Source: Hyphomicrobiales bacterium (GTDB lineage: Bacteria; Pseudomonadota; Alphaproteobacteria; Rhizobiales; RI-29). Taken from it: a stretch of 38,345 bases of DNA. The stretch is from contig WGLQ01000003.1 in NCBI GenBank assembly GCA_016125495.1, forward strand, positions 64,001 through 102,345, written 5' to 3'. Positions 16,607-24,447 of this stretch are shown in pieces; within the stretch, counting starts at the first letter, position 1; the number at the start of each line of letters is the position of its first letter. A program made the translations under genes and the position numbers. The notes under the pieces are model-generated. The model ran no database searches, was not told where the DNA came from, and saw nothing but the letters and a program-made list of their open reading frames with translations.

Positions 16607-18688
16607 TCAGTGGACCGTCTCGCCCGGCTGGCGCCACACGACGCCCTCCCCGTCGACCGCTCCGGCGGCGGGTTCGGCGGCGAGCGGACCGTGCGGCTGA
16701 CCCGCCGGCCGGCGACGCCCGACCTCCTCGAGATGGCGCACCTCCGGCTGATAGTCCTCGACCGCCAGCCGCAATACGTCGTGGATCGCGCGGATATCGT
16801 CCTCGGCCATGGCCTCGTCGAGCCGCGCCAGCACCTCGAGAAGCCGCGCTTCGCTCATGAACGGCTCACGGTTGCGGGCGATGAGGGGATGCGAAGTGCC
16901 GGTCGTGTTGGCGCCGATCAGCAATTCCTCATAGAGCTTCTCGCCCGGCCGCAGGCCCGTGTAGGTGATGGCGATGTCGCCGTCCCGGTTACGATCGTCC
17001 TGCACCTCCAGACCCGAAAGGCGGACCATCGAGCGGGCGAGATCGGCGATCTTGACGGGCGTGCCCATGTCCAGAACGAAGACGTCGCCGCCCTCGCCCA
17101 TCGCTCCGGCCTGGATGACCAGCGTTGCAGCCTCGGGAATGGACATGAAATAGCGCGTGATCTCCGGGTGCGTGACCGTCACGGGTCCACCTTGCGCGAT
17201 CTGCTCGCGAAAGAGGCGGACGACCGAGCCGGACGAATCGAGCACGTTGCCGAACCGTACCATGGTGAACACGGTTCGCGCGAGCGGTTCGGTGCCGAGC
17301 GCTCCGATGCCCATCTCGCGTGGCACGCGGGCGCTCTCGGCGAAGGCCTGCAGGACCAGTTCGGCCAAGCGCTTGCTGGCCCCCATGATGTTGGTCGGAC
17401 GCACCGCCTTGTCGGTCGAGATCAGGACGAAGCGCTCGACACCGAGGTCACGCGCGGCATCGGCGACCACGAGCGTGCCGAAGGTGTTGTTGCGCAGACC
17501 GGCCACGGCATTGAGTTCGACGATCGGGACGTGCTTGTAGGCGGCGGCGTGGTAGATCGTCTCGACGCCGTGGCGCGAAATCGCGCGTCGCACCGCGACG
17601 TCGTCGTTCACGCTCTCCAGCAATGCCACGATCGTGACGTCGCGTGCGGCACGTGCCCGCAGTTCACGCTCGATCTCGTAGAGCGCGACCTCCGAGCGCT
17701 CGTAGAGCACCAGACGGCGCGGCGAAAGGTCGACGATCTGGCGCGCCAGCTCCGAGCCGATCGAGCCACCCGCGCCGGTCACCATCACGCACTTTCCGAA
17801 GACGTGCCGGCGCATCAATTCGACATCCGGCGGCACAGGATCGCGGCCGAGGAGATCGTCGGCATCGACGGGGCGAAGGTCGGTGACCGAAACCTTGCCG
17901 GTCGCGATGTCGGCCATGGCCGGCAGCATCTTGACGAGGACCGGATACTTCTCGAGCCGTCGGATGATGGTGCGGCGCCGACGCTTGGACGCGCCCGGCA
18001 TGGCAAGGAACACCTCCTGCACGCCGTTGCGCTCGACGAGCTTGGAGAGTTTGAGCGGTCGGTAGACCTTGAGGCCCGCCAGGTTCTGTCCCCAGAGCGA
18101 GCGATCCTCGTCGATGAAGCCGATGAGATTGTGTGATTTCGACTGGCGGAGGGCGGCGGCGAGCTGCACGCCGGCTTGACCGGCACCATAGATGATCGCC
18201 GTGCGCCGGTCGGGTTCGAAATCGAGCGGCAACGAGGCCACGAGGTCGCTCAGCAGCCAGCCGGCGACCTGGCGGCTGGTCCAGACCAGAACGGCGGAGA
18301 AAACCGCGTACATCACGAAGACCGAGCGCGGCAGGACGCCGGGAACAGCCGCGATGACCACGACCAGCGACCATGCCATCACGGCGACGAGCACGGCGAG
18401 GAGAATTCGCGCGCTCCCCTTCCAGCCGATGAATCGGGTCACCAGCCGGTAGAGATGGAGATAGCTGAAGATCGCTACCCCGATGGCCGGTGCCGCCAGC
18501 AACAGCAGCGCGAATTCGGCGCTCGGCGGGACATAGAACGTCGAGAGGCGCAGTGAGAAGCCGAGCCAGAGGGCAATGCTCAAAAGCAGGAAGTCACTCG
18601 TGACGAGGACCGCCCGCTTCCAGAGGCGCGGCATGGCGACAATGCGATGGCGCCAATCCGCGGCGAGCCGCACCTTCTCTCTCATCAT
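16607..18688 (-). CDS. Membrane-bound UDP-sugar 4,6-dehydratase (WbpM/CapD-like)
   Basis: The 693-residue protein has about four N-terminal membrane helices (residues 25-130), a CoA-binding-like Rossmann domain with an IIYGAGQAGVQ motif, and a C-terminal SDR domain with the dinucleotide loop starting at Thr304 (TGAGGSIGSE). The catalytic segment reads Ser424-Thr-Asp-Lys, then Met435-Gly-Ala-Ser-Lys439. The Met in place of Tyr is the MxxxK variant normal for this large class. It converts UDP-GlcNAc to the 4-keto-6-deoxy sugar at the inner membrane. It is the first gene of a four-gene leftward operon whose next steps (reductase, phospho-sugar transferase) use that product. Two Met codons lie in tandem at the start. 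No strong Shine-Dalgarno is visible. Confidence 0.9.
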   Translation of the reverse strand: MMREKVRLAADWRHRIVAMPRLWKRAVLVTSDFLLLSIALWLGFSLRLSTFYVPPSAEFALLLLAAPAIGVAIFSYLHLYRLVTRFIGWKGSARILLAVLVAVMAWSLVVVIAAVPGVLPRSVFVMYAVFSAVLVWTSRQVAGWLLSDLVASLPLDFEPDRRTAIIYGAGQAGVQLAAALRQSKSHNLIGFIDEDRSLWGQNLAGLKVYRPLKLSKLVERNGVQEVFLAMPGASKRRRRTIIRRLEKYPVLVKMLPAMADIATGKVSVTDLRPVDADDLLGRDPVPPDVELMRRHVFGKCVMVTGAGGSIGSELARQIVDLSPRRLVLYERSEVALYEIERELRARAARDVTIVALLESVNDDVAVRRAISRHGVETIYHAAAYKHVPIVELNAVAGLRNNTFGTLVVADAARDLGVERFVLISTDKAVRPTNIMGASKRLAELVLQAFAESARVPREMGIGALGTEPLARTVFTMVRFGNVLDSSGSVVRLFREQIAQGGPVTVTHPEITRYFMSIPEAATLVIQAGAMGEGGDVFVLDMGTPVKIADLARSMVRLSGLEVQDDRNRDGDIAITYTGLRPGEKLYEELLIGANTTGTSHPLIARNREPFMSEARLLEVLARLDEAMAEDDIRAIHDVLRLAVEDYQPEVRHLEEVGRRRPAGQPHGPLAAEPAAGAVDGEGVVWRQPGETVH

Positions 18689-19355
18689 CGATGCCCCAAC
18701 GCTCGGTCACCACAGAGGAGACCGATCCGCGCCATACACCAGCGCGCCGGTACGCCAGAGGCCCTGTGGACAGGGACCCTGCCGGCCGGCGGACGTCGCC
18801 CCACAAGCCCGCGCATCCTGGCGACCGGCGCCTCCATGCAGCGCAAGATGCCGCTCGTCCCACCTACTCCGCATACCCACGCACCGCAAGCAACCGATGG
18901 GTTCCCCAACGACCGCGACCCGCAGTGGCTCGCCCTGTCCCCGGCAGGATCACCGCCGGGGCACTCTAAGCGCCGGAATCCGGGCCCACAAGGCAAGCTT
19001 TCGCGGCAAGCTTTACGACCGGCAAGCGAACCCGGCGCGGCAAACAGTGACCCGCGATCGGTTGCGGCAGTGCATGCTTTCGAGATGGCTTGCAGGCAAC
19101 CGGCGGATCAAGGCACGATCATGCCGGACGCGGCCATGCCCGCACGGGCCCTCGAGGCGTTCAGGGCAGGTTCATGTTGCCGGGCCCATCCTGGCGTTGT
19201 CGTCCATGGACCGTCCGACCGCACGTCCGGGCGGCGCAGGAACGGCGGCGTTCGTTTGAAACGGGGTGTCGTTCGCGAGTCTCGGCTGGCTGGCCAACGC
19301 GAAACGGACGAACCCAGTGTAACCACCGCGGCACGGACTCGAGAGAAGCCCCATC
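18689..19355. other. Gene-free 667-bp region between divergent genes
   Basis: This lies upstream of both the dehydratase operon (leftward) and the small cysteine protein (rightward), so it should hold both promoters. I find no convincing hexamer pair in the GC-rich sequence. Frames in it have Arg/Pro/Gly-rich composition and no recognisable motif, so I call none. An unannotated RNA is possible, but nothing in the sequence argues for one. Confidence 0.45.
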
Positions 19356-19592
19356 ATGTCCCTCAGGCTCGCCAGATCGATGCTCTCGGCCATCGCGCTT
19401 ACGGCCCTCGTCGCCGGAGCGAGCGCCCTGCCGGGTTCCGGGCCGGCACAGGCCAATGCCGGTGCCTGTAAGGCGCAGTGCCAGGCGGCCTATGCGCGAT
19501 GTTACAATCAGTCCGGCGGCGACCGGCGCAAGTGCGACCAGCAGCTCAACCTCTGCCTGAAGAGCTGCCTCAGGAACAACGCCATCAATTGA
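19356..19592 (+). CDS. Small secreted protein with mirror-symmetric cysteines
   Basis: This 78-residue protein has a basic n-region, a hydrophobic core (about residues 9-26) and an Ala-x-Ala-type cleavage site near residue 34, so it is probably exported to the periplasm. The mature part, about 44 residues, has six cysteines with spacing C-x3-C-x6-C-x10-C-x6-C-x3-C, which reads the same in both directions and suggests a disulphide-stapled helical hairpin. A GAGAGAAG sequence about seven bases upstream supports the ATG at 19356. It is followed by a hairpin with a T-run and converges on a cytochrome c gene. I do not recognise the family. A metal- or redox-related periplasmic role would be a guess. 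Confidence 0.72.
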   Translation: MSLRLARSMLSAIALTALVAGASALPGSGPAQANAGACKAQCQAAYARCYNQSGGDRRKCDQQLNLCLKSCLRNNAIN

Positions 19593-19600
19593 CCGGAAAA

Positions 19601-19632
19601 GCTCGGGACCCGCGCCCGAGCCCGCTGGTTTT
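19601..19632 (+). terminator. Terminator after the small cysteine protein
   Basis: A 7-bp perfect stem (GCTCGGG at 19601-19607 with CCCGAGC at 19615-19621) closes a 7-nt loop. A TTTT follows at 19629-19632. It lies nine bases after the stop codon. The T-run is short and offset by seven bases, so its strength is uncertain. Confidence 0.5.
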
Positions 19633-19769
19633 CCCCTCGAGGCGACGCAAGGGCGGTGGTCGCGACTCGGTCAGGAGCCGTCCTGAGAGCGTTGCGAGAG
19701 TGGGGGACGCATTCGCCCCCCATGCACCCAACTTCGCACCCACCGTCGGGGCGCTGCGCAACCGACCCC

Positions 19770-20192
19770 CTACTGCGCGGGCGAGAACGTCTTCAGATAG
19801 GCGATGACGTCGGCGACCTCGTCCGGCTTGGTCAGACGATAGGTCATTTTCGTGCGCCCCGTCGGCGTGCCGCCGCTGGCCGTGATGTGATCGGCGAGGA
19901 ACTTCTGGGGATCGGGCAGGTAGCCGGCAAGGGTTTCCTCGGTCCAGGTGAGACCGGCGGCGCCGGCCGCCTGGTTGATCGCGGAATACTTGTAGCCTTC
20001 GACGGCTCCAGCGGCACGGCCGAACAGGGCGTGCAGGTGCGGGCCGACTCGGTTCTTGCCATCCTCGACCGTGTGGCAAGCGGTGCACTTCTTGAAGACC
20101 TTCTCGCCCTTGGCCGCATCGCCCTCGGCGTGGGCACTGGCGCTGGCCAAGGCCGCGGCGGCCATGACTGTGATCACTGCTAAGGTTCTCAT
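19770..20192 (-). CDS. Periplasmic class I cytochrome c
   Basis: This 140-residue protein has a signal peptide (residues 1-22, cleavage after SAHA) and one haem site, Cys36-Thr-Ala-Cys39-His40, followed by a GKNRVGPHL segment. Met116 in a GRTKMTYRL context is the likely sixth haem ligand. The size and layout fit the c2/c550-like electron carriers of alphaproteobacteria. The ATG at 20192 is chosen because a signal peptide starts there and a GAGGGA lies six bases upstream; the longer in-frame start at 20315 lacks both. It stands alone between a convergent small gene and a LysR gene. The partner oxidase or dehydrogenase cannot be assigned. Confidence 0.9.
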   Translation of the reverse strand: MRTLAVITVMAAAALASASAHAEGDAAKGEKVFKKCTACHTVEDGKNRVGPHLHALFGRAAGAVEGYKYSAINQAAGAAGLTWTEETLAGYLPDPQKFLADHITASGGTPTGRTKMTYRLTKPDEVADVIAYLKTFSPAQ

Positions 20193-20471
20193 ATCGCTTC
20201 CCTCGTTCACCAGCGGGATCGAGCCCGCACGTTCGGTCCGCTCCTTTGCCGCGCCGTGCGCCCCACGCGCGCCCGGCCGCTGGAACGGCCGGGGCAAACT
20301 AGCCTCGCTCGGCACAGCAGGCTACCCCACCGACAGTTCTAGGGGCCATCCAACGACACGCGCGGGGGTGGGGCGGCGCGCGCCATGGGTCGGCTCGCCG
20401 CCGGCGTCCGGGCGCTTGCCCGGCATGGCTGGGGGGCAGCTCGCGCCCCGACCCGACCACAGAAGCGTTCG

Positions 20472-21383
20472 TCAGCTCAACTTCAGGCCGCGACTCCACG
20501 GTGGCTCGGCCCCGTAGAGCTTACCGAGGAACTCGATGAAGGCGTTGACCTTGGCCGGCATGAAGTCACGGCACGGATAGACCGCATAGATCGCCATGTT
20601 CGACGAGCCCATGTAGTCCGGCAGAATCCGCTTCAGAAGACCGGACTTCAGCTCCTCGGCGACGTCCCAAGTGGCGCGCAGACCGACCCCGTGACCCGCC
20701 ATCAGCAGTTCGCGCGCCAGCTCGCCGGAGTTGGTCCGCACGTTGCCACGAACCCGCACCGAGACGGGACCGGCCGGTCCATCGAGGCGCCACTGGTCGC
20801 TCGAGCCGGACGAAATGCAGTTGTGGTAGTCGAGATCCTGCAGCGACTTGGGCTCACCATGGGCCTTGAGGTAAGAAGGCGCCGCGCAGATGACCCGCTG
20901 ATTGGGTGCGAGGCGCTTGGCGACCATGGTCGAATCCTTCAGCTCACCGATGCGGATCGCCATGTCGAACCCGTCCCGGATGATGTCGACGAAGCTGTCC
21001 GAGAGCTGGATGTCCAGCTCGATCTCGGGGTAGGCCTCGAGGAAGGCCGGCAAATGCGGGGCAAGGTGCAGCCGACTGAAGGAGGTCGGTGCGGTGACCT
21101 TGAGCACACCCTTGGGCGAAGTGTTGCGGCGACTGACGAAGTCCTCCGCCTCCTCGACCAGATTGAGGATGTCGACCACCCGCTTGAAGAACCCCTCGCC
21201 GGTCTCGGTCAAGGTCAGCTGGCGCGTGGTGCGCTGGAAGAGGCGCGCCCCGAGGCGCTCCTCGAGCAGGCTGATGCGCTTGCTGACGACGGCGGGCGAA
21301 AGCTTCATCTCCCGTCCGGCGGCCGACATGTTGCCCGTACGGGCAACGCGTGCAAAAATCTCCAGGTCGGTGATGGCTGTCAC
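20472..21383 (-). CDS. LysR-family transcriptional regulator divergent from glcD
   Basis: The 303-residue protein has an N-terminal winged helix-turn-helix (DLEIFARVARTGNMSAAGRE through SKRISLLEERLGARLF) and a C-terminal effector-binding domain from about residue 90. It belongs to the DmlR/YafC-like branch by its RTTRQLTLTETGEGF and TAPTSFSRLHLAPHLP stretches. The GTG at 21383 is preferred because AGAGG lies six bases upstream; a TTG at 21404 would give 310 residues. It faces glcD across about 270 bp of AT-rich DNA, so control of glcDEF by a small organic acid such as glycolate is a reasonable inference. Confidence 0.88.
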   Translation of the reverse strand: MTAITDLEIFARVARTGNMSAAGREMKLSPAVVSKRISLLEERLGARLFQRTTRQLTLTETGEGFFKRVVDILNLVEEAEDFVSRRNTSPKGVLKVTAPTSFSRLHLAPHLPAFLEAYPEIELDIQLSDSFVDIIRDGFDMAIRIGELKDSTMVAKRLAPNQRVICAAPSYLKAHGEPKSLQDLDYHNCISSGSSDQWRLDGPAGPVSVRVRGNVRTNSGELARELLMAGHGVGLRATWDVAEELKSGLLKRILPDYMGSSNMAIYAVYPCRDFMPAKVNAFIEFLGKLYGAEPPWSRGLKLS

Positions 21384-21649
21384 GGTCAACCTCTGCACTT
21401 TCAAAAAAGTGGATAAGCATCACTTCCATCTTCCATTAGCCGGTTGCTTTTTTGCTTGAAAGTGACGAAGCACGGTCGCGCTGATATAACTATTGTTTCG
21501 TCGAGGAAAGGTGGCATTGTTCTGGCTGTAAGTTTGTTTTTTTGAACAACAAACAACAAGACGAACAGCGCCAAGCCAAGAACTCGTATGTTCAATCCAG
21601 CGGCCACATGACAACGACTGCCCACAACTACACAGGATTGAATCAGTCA
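21384..21649. promoter_or_regulatory. AT-rich divergent control region of glcDEF and its LysR gene
   Basis: This is the most AT-rich stretch in the window. It holds a perfect hairpin CACTTT-CAAA-AAAGTG (21396-21411), a matching GAAAGTG at about 21458-21464, and an inverted repeat GTTTGTT (21532-21538) with AACAAAC (21548-21554). A TATAAC at 21485-21490 may be a -10 element, but I find no -35 at the proper distance. T-N11-A-type LysR sites are plausible among these repeats. Confidence 0.5.
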
Positions 21650-23095
21650 ATGTCGACGATAGAACTGCCAACACCTGACAGGACCATCATCGGCCGTCGT
21701 GGAACAATCGTTCAAGACTTGATGCGACTCGTCTCACCTGGCAGCGTGATCAGTGATGATGATGGGCGCCGCGCCTTCGAGACAGACGCGTTCACCGCTT
21801 ACAAGCGCATGCCGTTGGCGGTTGTACTACCGAGGAGCACTGACGAAATATCGCGCGTCCTGGCCTATTGTCACAAGCACGGCATCAAGGTCGTCGCAAG
21901 GGGCGCGGGGACGTCGCTCTCCGGTGGGGCGCTGCCGGCAGAAGACGCGGTCGTGGTCGGTGTCTCACGCATGAACCGGGTTCTCGAGGTCAACTACGAA
22001 GACCGCACGGCGCGGGTCGAGACCGGCATCACCAATTTGCAGATCTCCGCCGAGGTCGCCGAGCGCGGCTTCTTTTATGCTCCCGATCCATCCAGCCAAC
22101 TCGCCTGCTCACTGGCCGGAAACATCGCGATGAACTCGGGCGGGGCGCACTGCCTCAAGTACGGGGTGACGACCAACAACCTGCTCGGCGCCAAGATCGT
22201 GCTCGTCGATGGCGAGGTGATCGAACTCGGTGGCAACCATCTCGATGCGCCGGGCTACGATCTGCTCGGGCTGTTCGTCGGCTCGGAAGGCCAATTCGGC
22301 ATCGCGACGGAGGCAACCGTGCGGATCCTGCGTGTCGCCGAGGGAGCGCGACCGATGCTGCTGGGATTCGGGTCGATCAAGGCGGCAAGCGAGTGCGTCT
22401 CGGGGATCATCGCCTCGGGCATCCTGCCGGTTGCGATCGAATACATGGACAAACCGGCGATCCACGTCTGCGAGGCGTTCGCCAAGGCCGGCTATCCGCT
22501 CGATGCCGAGGCCCTGCTGATCGTCGAGGTCGAAGGCAGCCCGGACGAGATCGAGGCCCTGCTCGAGCGGATCGGTAAGATCGCCGCGGCACACGCGCCG
22601 ACCACCGTTCGGGTCTCGGGCAGCGCCGAGGAGAGCGCCGCGATCTGGAAGGGGCGCAAGTCGGCGTTCGGGGCGATCGGACGGATCGCCGACTACCTCT
22701 GCATGGACGGCACCATTCCGCTCGGTCGGCTTGCCGACGCGCTCGCGGGCATCGGCGAGATCGGAGAGCGGTTCGGGTTCCGCGTCGCCAACATCTTCCA
22801 CGCCGGCGATGGCAACCTGCACCCGCTCATCCTCTACGACGCCAACACGCCCGGCGAGGTCGAGAAGGCGGAGGCCTGCGGGGCCGAGATCATGAAGCTC
22901 TGCGTCGACCTCGGCGGTTGCCTGACCGGCGAGCACGGCGTCGGTATCGAGAAGCGCGATCTGATGCGCTATCAGTATAGCGACACCGATCTCGCGCAGC
23001 AGGTGCGCATCAAGGATGCCTTCGATCCGGACTGGCTGCTCAATCCGGCCAAGGTGTTCCCGCTCGATCTCCAGCGCGGGGCGAGGCGCGCATGA
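21650..23095 (+). CDS. glcD: Glycolate oxidase subunit GlcD (FAD-linked)
   Basis: The 481-residue flavoprotein oxidises glycolate to glyoxylate together with GlcE and GlcF. The FAD-binding PCMH-type domain is visible, with an ARGAGTSLSGGALP loop near residue 85, and the C-terminal FAD-oxidase domain has an NIFHAGDGNLHPLIL segment and a TGEHGVGIEKR motif near the end, both typical of GlcD. The ATG at 21650 is chosen because the product then starts as other alphaproteobacterial GlcD proteins do (short lead, then a PTPDR-like segment). A TTG at 21542 and an ATG at 21608 give longer leaders that look like untranslated AT-rich DNA. Confidence 0.95.
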   Translation: MSTIELPTPDRTIIGRRGTIVQDLMRLVSPGSVISDDDGRRAFETDAFTAYKRMPLAVVLPRSTDEISRVLAYCHKHGIKVVARGAGTSLSGGALPAEDAVVVGVSRMNRVLEVNYEDRTARVETGITNLQISAEVAERGFFYAPDPSSQLACSLAGNIAMNSGGAHCLKYGVTTNNLLGAKIVLVDGEVIELGGNHLDAPGYDLLGLFVGSEGQFGIATEATVRILRVAEGARPMLLGFGSIKAASECVSGIIASGILPVAIEYMDKPAIHVCEAFAKAGYPLDAEALLIVEVEGSPDEIEALLERIGKIAAAHAPTTVRVSGSAEESAAIWKGRKSAFGAIGRIADYLCMDGTIPLGRLADALAGIGEIGERFGFRVANIFHAGDGNLHPLILYDANTPGEVEKAEACGAEIMKLCVDLGGCLTGEHGVGIEKRDLMRYQYSDTDLAQQVRIKDAFDPDWLLNPAKVFPLDLQRGARRA

Positions 23096-23126
23096 CGGCG
23101 CAGGACGACGAGTCGGGCACCCGAAC

Positions 23127-23141
23127 AAGGAGGCGGGCTTG
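23127..23141 (+). promoter_or_regulatory. Ribosome binding site that sets a TTG start for glcE
   Basis: AAGGAGG at 23127-23133 is followed five bases later by TTG at 23139. The next in-frame ATG at 23151 would be 17 bases away, too far. The site therefore argues for a TTG start. Confidence 0.75.
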
Positions 23142-24359
23142 ACGCAGATCATGCGGCCGACCGAAGAGGCCGAGCTCGCGCGCATCATCGCCGACCACGC
23201 CCGGCGCGAGGCGGCCATCGAGATCGTCGGCAACGGGAGCAAGCAGGGCATCGGCCGGCCGGTGACCGCGGCGACACAGGTGGTGACACGCAACTTCCGC
23301 GGCGTGACCCTCTATGAGCCCTCCGAGATGGTGATCTCGGCGCGCGCCGGCACGCCCCTCTCCACGATCCAGAACGAACTCGACAAGCACAATCAGCGCC
23401 TCGCCGCCGAACCGCTCGATCTCGGTCCGATGCTCGGCAACCCCGAGGGGGCAGCGACGATCGGTGGTGTGGTCATGGCGAACCTCTCGGGATCACGGCG
23501 GATATTGGCCGGGGCGGTGCGCGACCAGGTGCTGGGTCTCAGGGCGATCAACGGGCGCGGCGAGATCTTCAAGACCGGCGGCCGGGTCATGAAGAACGTG
23601 ACCGGTTACGACCTCTGCCGCGGTCTTTCGGGATCATGGGGGACACTCGCGGTGCTGACCGAGGTGACCCTCAAGGTCCTGCCCAACACGGAGGAAACGC
23701 GCACACTGCTCGTGCTCGATCAGCCGGACGAATTGGCCGTCGAACTCATGTGCGCGGCCATGGGAACCCCGTTCGAGGTGTCCGGCGCGCTGCATCTCGA
23801 TGAAACCCTCGCCGGCCGGCTCGCCGCGCTCGACCTCATCGAGAAGGGCCGACCGACGACGGCCCTCAGGATCGAGAATGCCTCACCCGCCGTCGCCTAT
23901 CGGATCGCTCAGCTCTCGGCGCGTTTTCGGCCGCACGGCCAGGTCGTCGAACTCGACCACGCGGCCTCGATCCGCTTCTGGCGCGCCATCCAGCGGCTGC
24001 AATTCCTGGTCGGCACGACGGGGCCGGTCTGGCGGATCTCGACGGCACCGAGCCGGGCAACGGAGGTCGTGCGCGCGATCCGGGGCTATAGTGAACTCAA
24101 CGTCGCCTACGACTGGTCGGGCGGGCTCATCTGGATCGAAACGCCGGCTTCGGCCGATGCCGGAGCAGCCGACATCCGAAGGGTCGTGGCCACGCTCGGC
24201 GGGCATGGCACGCTCATCCGGGCTAGCGAAACGGTACGGGCTGGCGTCGAATGCTTCCAGCCGCTCGAGCCGGGCGTCATGTCACTGTCGCGCCGCCTCA
24301 AGAAGTCGTTCGATCCCGCCGGCATCCTCAATCCAGGGCGCATGTATGTCGAACTGTAA
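23139..24359 (+). CDS. glcE: Glycolate oxidase subunit GlcE (FAD-binding)
   Basis: The 406-residue subunit has a PCMH-type FAD domain: a GNGSKQGIGRP segment near residue 30, a GTPLSTIQNEL stretch, and LDLGPMLGNPEGAATIGGVV. It lacks the GlcD catalytic C-terminus and is shorter, as expected for GlcE. The start is a TTG at 23139 directed by a near-perfect Shine-Dalgarno; annotation pipelines may instead pick the ATG at 23151 or an ATG at 23016 inside glcD. It starts 43 bp after glcD and ends 88 bp before glcF, so the three form one operon. GlcE forms the flavin-containing heterotrimer at the cytoplasmic membrane. Confidence 0.93.
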   Translation: MTQIMRPTEEAELARIIADHARREAAIEIVGNGSKQGIGRPVTAATQVVTRNFRGVTLYEPSEMVISARAGTPLSTIQNELDKHNQRLAAEPLDLGPMLGNPEGAATIGGVVMANLSGSRRILAGAVRDQVLGLRAINGRGEIFKTGGRVMKNVTGYDLCRGLSGSWGTLAVLTEVTLKVLPNTEETRTLLVLDQPDELAVELMCAAMGTPFEVSGALHLDETLAGRLAALDLIEKGRPTTALRIENASPAVAYRIAQLSARFRPHGQVVELDHAASIRFWRAIQRLQFLVGTTGPVWRISTAPSRATEVVRAIRGYSELNVAYDWSGGLIWIETPASADAGAADIRRVVATLGGHGTLIRASETVRAGVECFQPLEPGVMSLSRRLKKSFDPAGILNPGRMYVEL

Positions 24360-24447
24360 GTTGCCGCCCCCCCGTCCCTTTCTCCTGCCACCGTCATTCC
24401 TCGCCGAGCGAGGGCGCAGGGGCGGGCCGCCCGGAGTCCCTTGATCC

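Noticed and set aside
17384-17440. Met in place of the catalytic Tyr in the WbpM-like dehydratase, considered as inactivation
   Set aside because: The MxxxK variant is normal for this large membrane-bound class, so it is not a defect.
15278-18136. A 952-codon open frame on the plus strand antisense to the glycosyltransferase, transferase and dehydratase genes
   Set aside because: It mirrors three well-supported genes and has the His/Arg/Asp/Gly-rich composition of an antisense shadow in GC-rich DNA. No motif is visible.
18689-19355. Several 60-270-codon frames on both strands in the gap
   Set aside because: They overlap one another, are Arg/Pro/Gly-rich, and lack any motif or Shine-Dalgarno support.
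19671-19686. Inverted repeat TCAGGA-GCCG-TCCTGA, considered as a terminator for the cytochrome c gene
   Set aside because: Short stem, no T-run, and it is about 85 bp past the cytochrome stop. Too weak to call.
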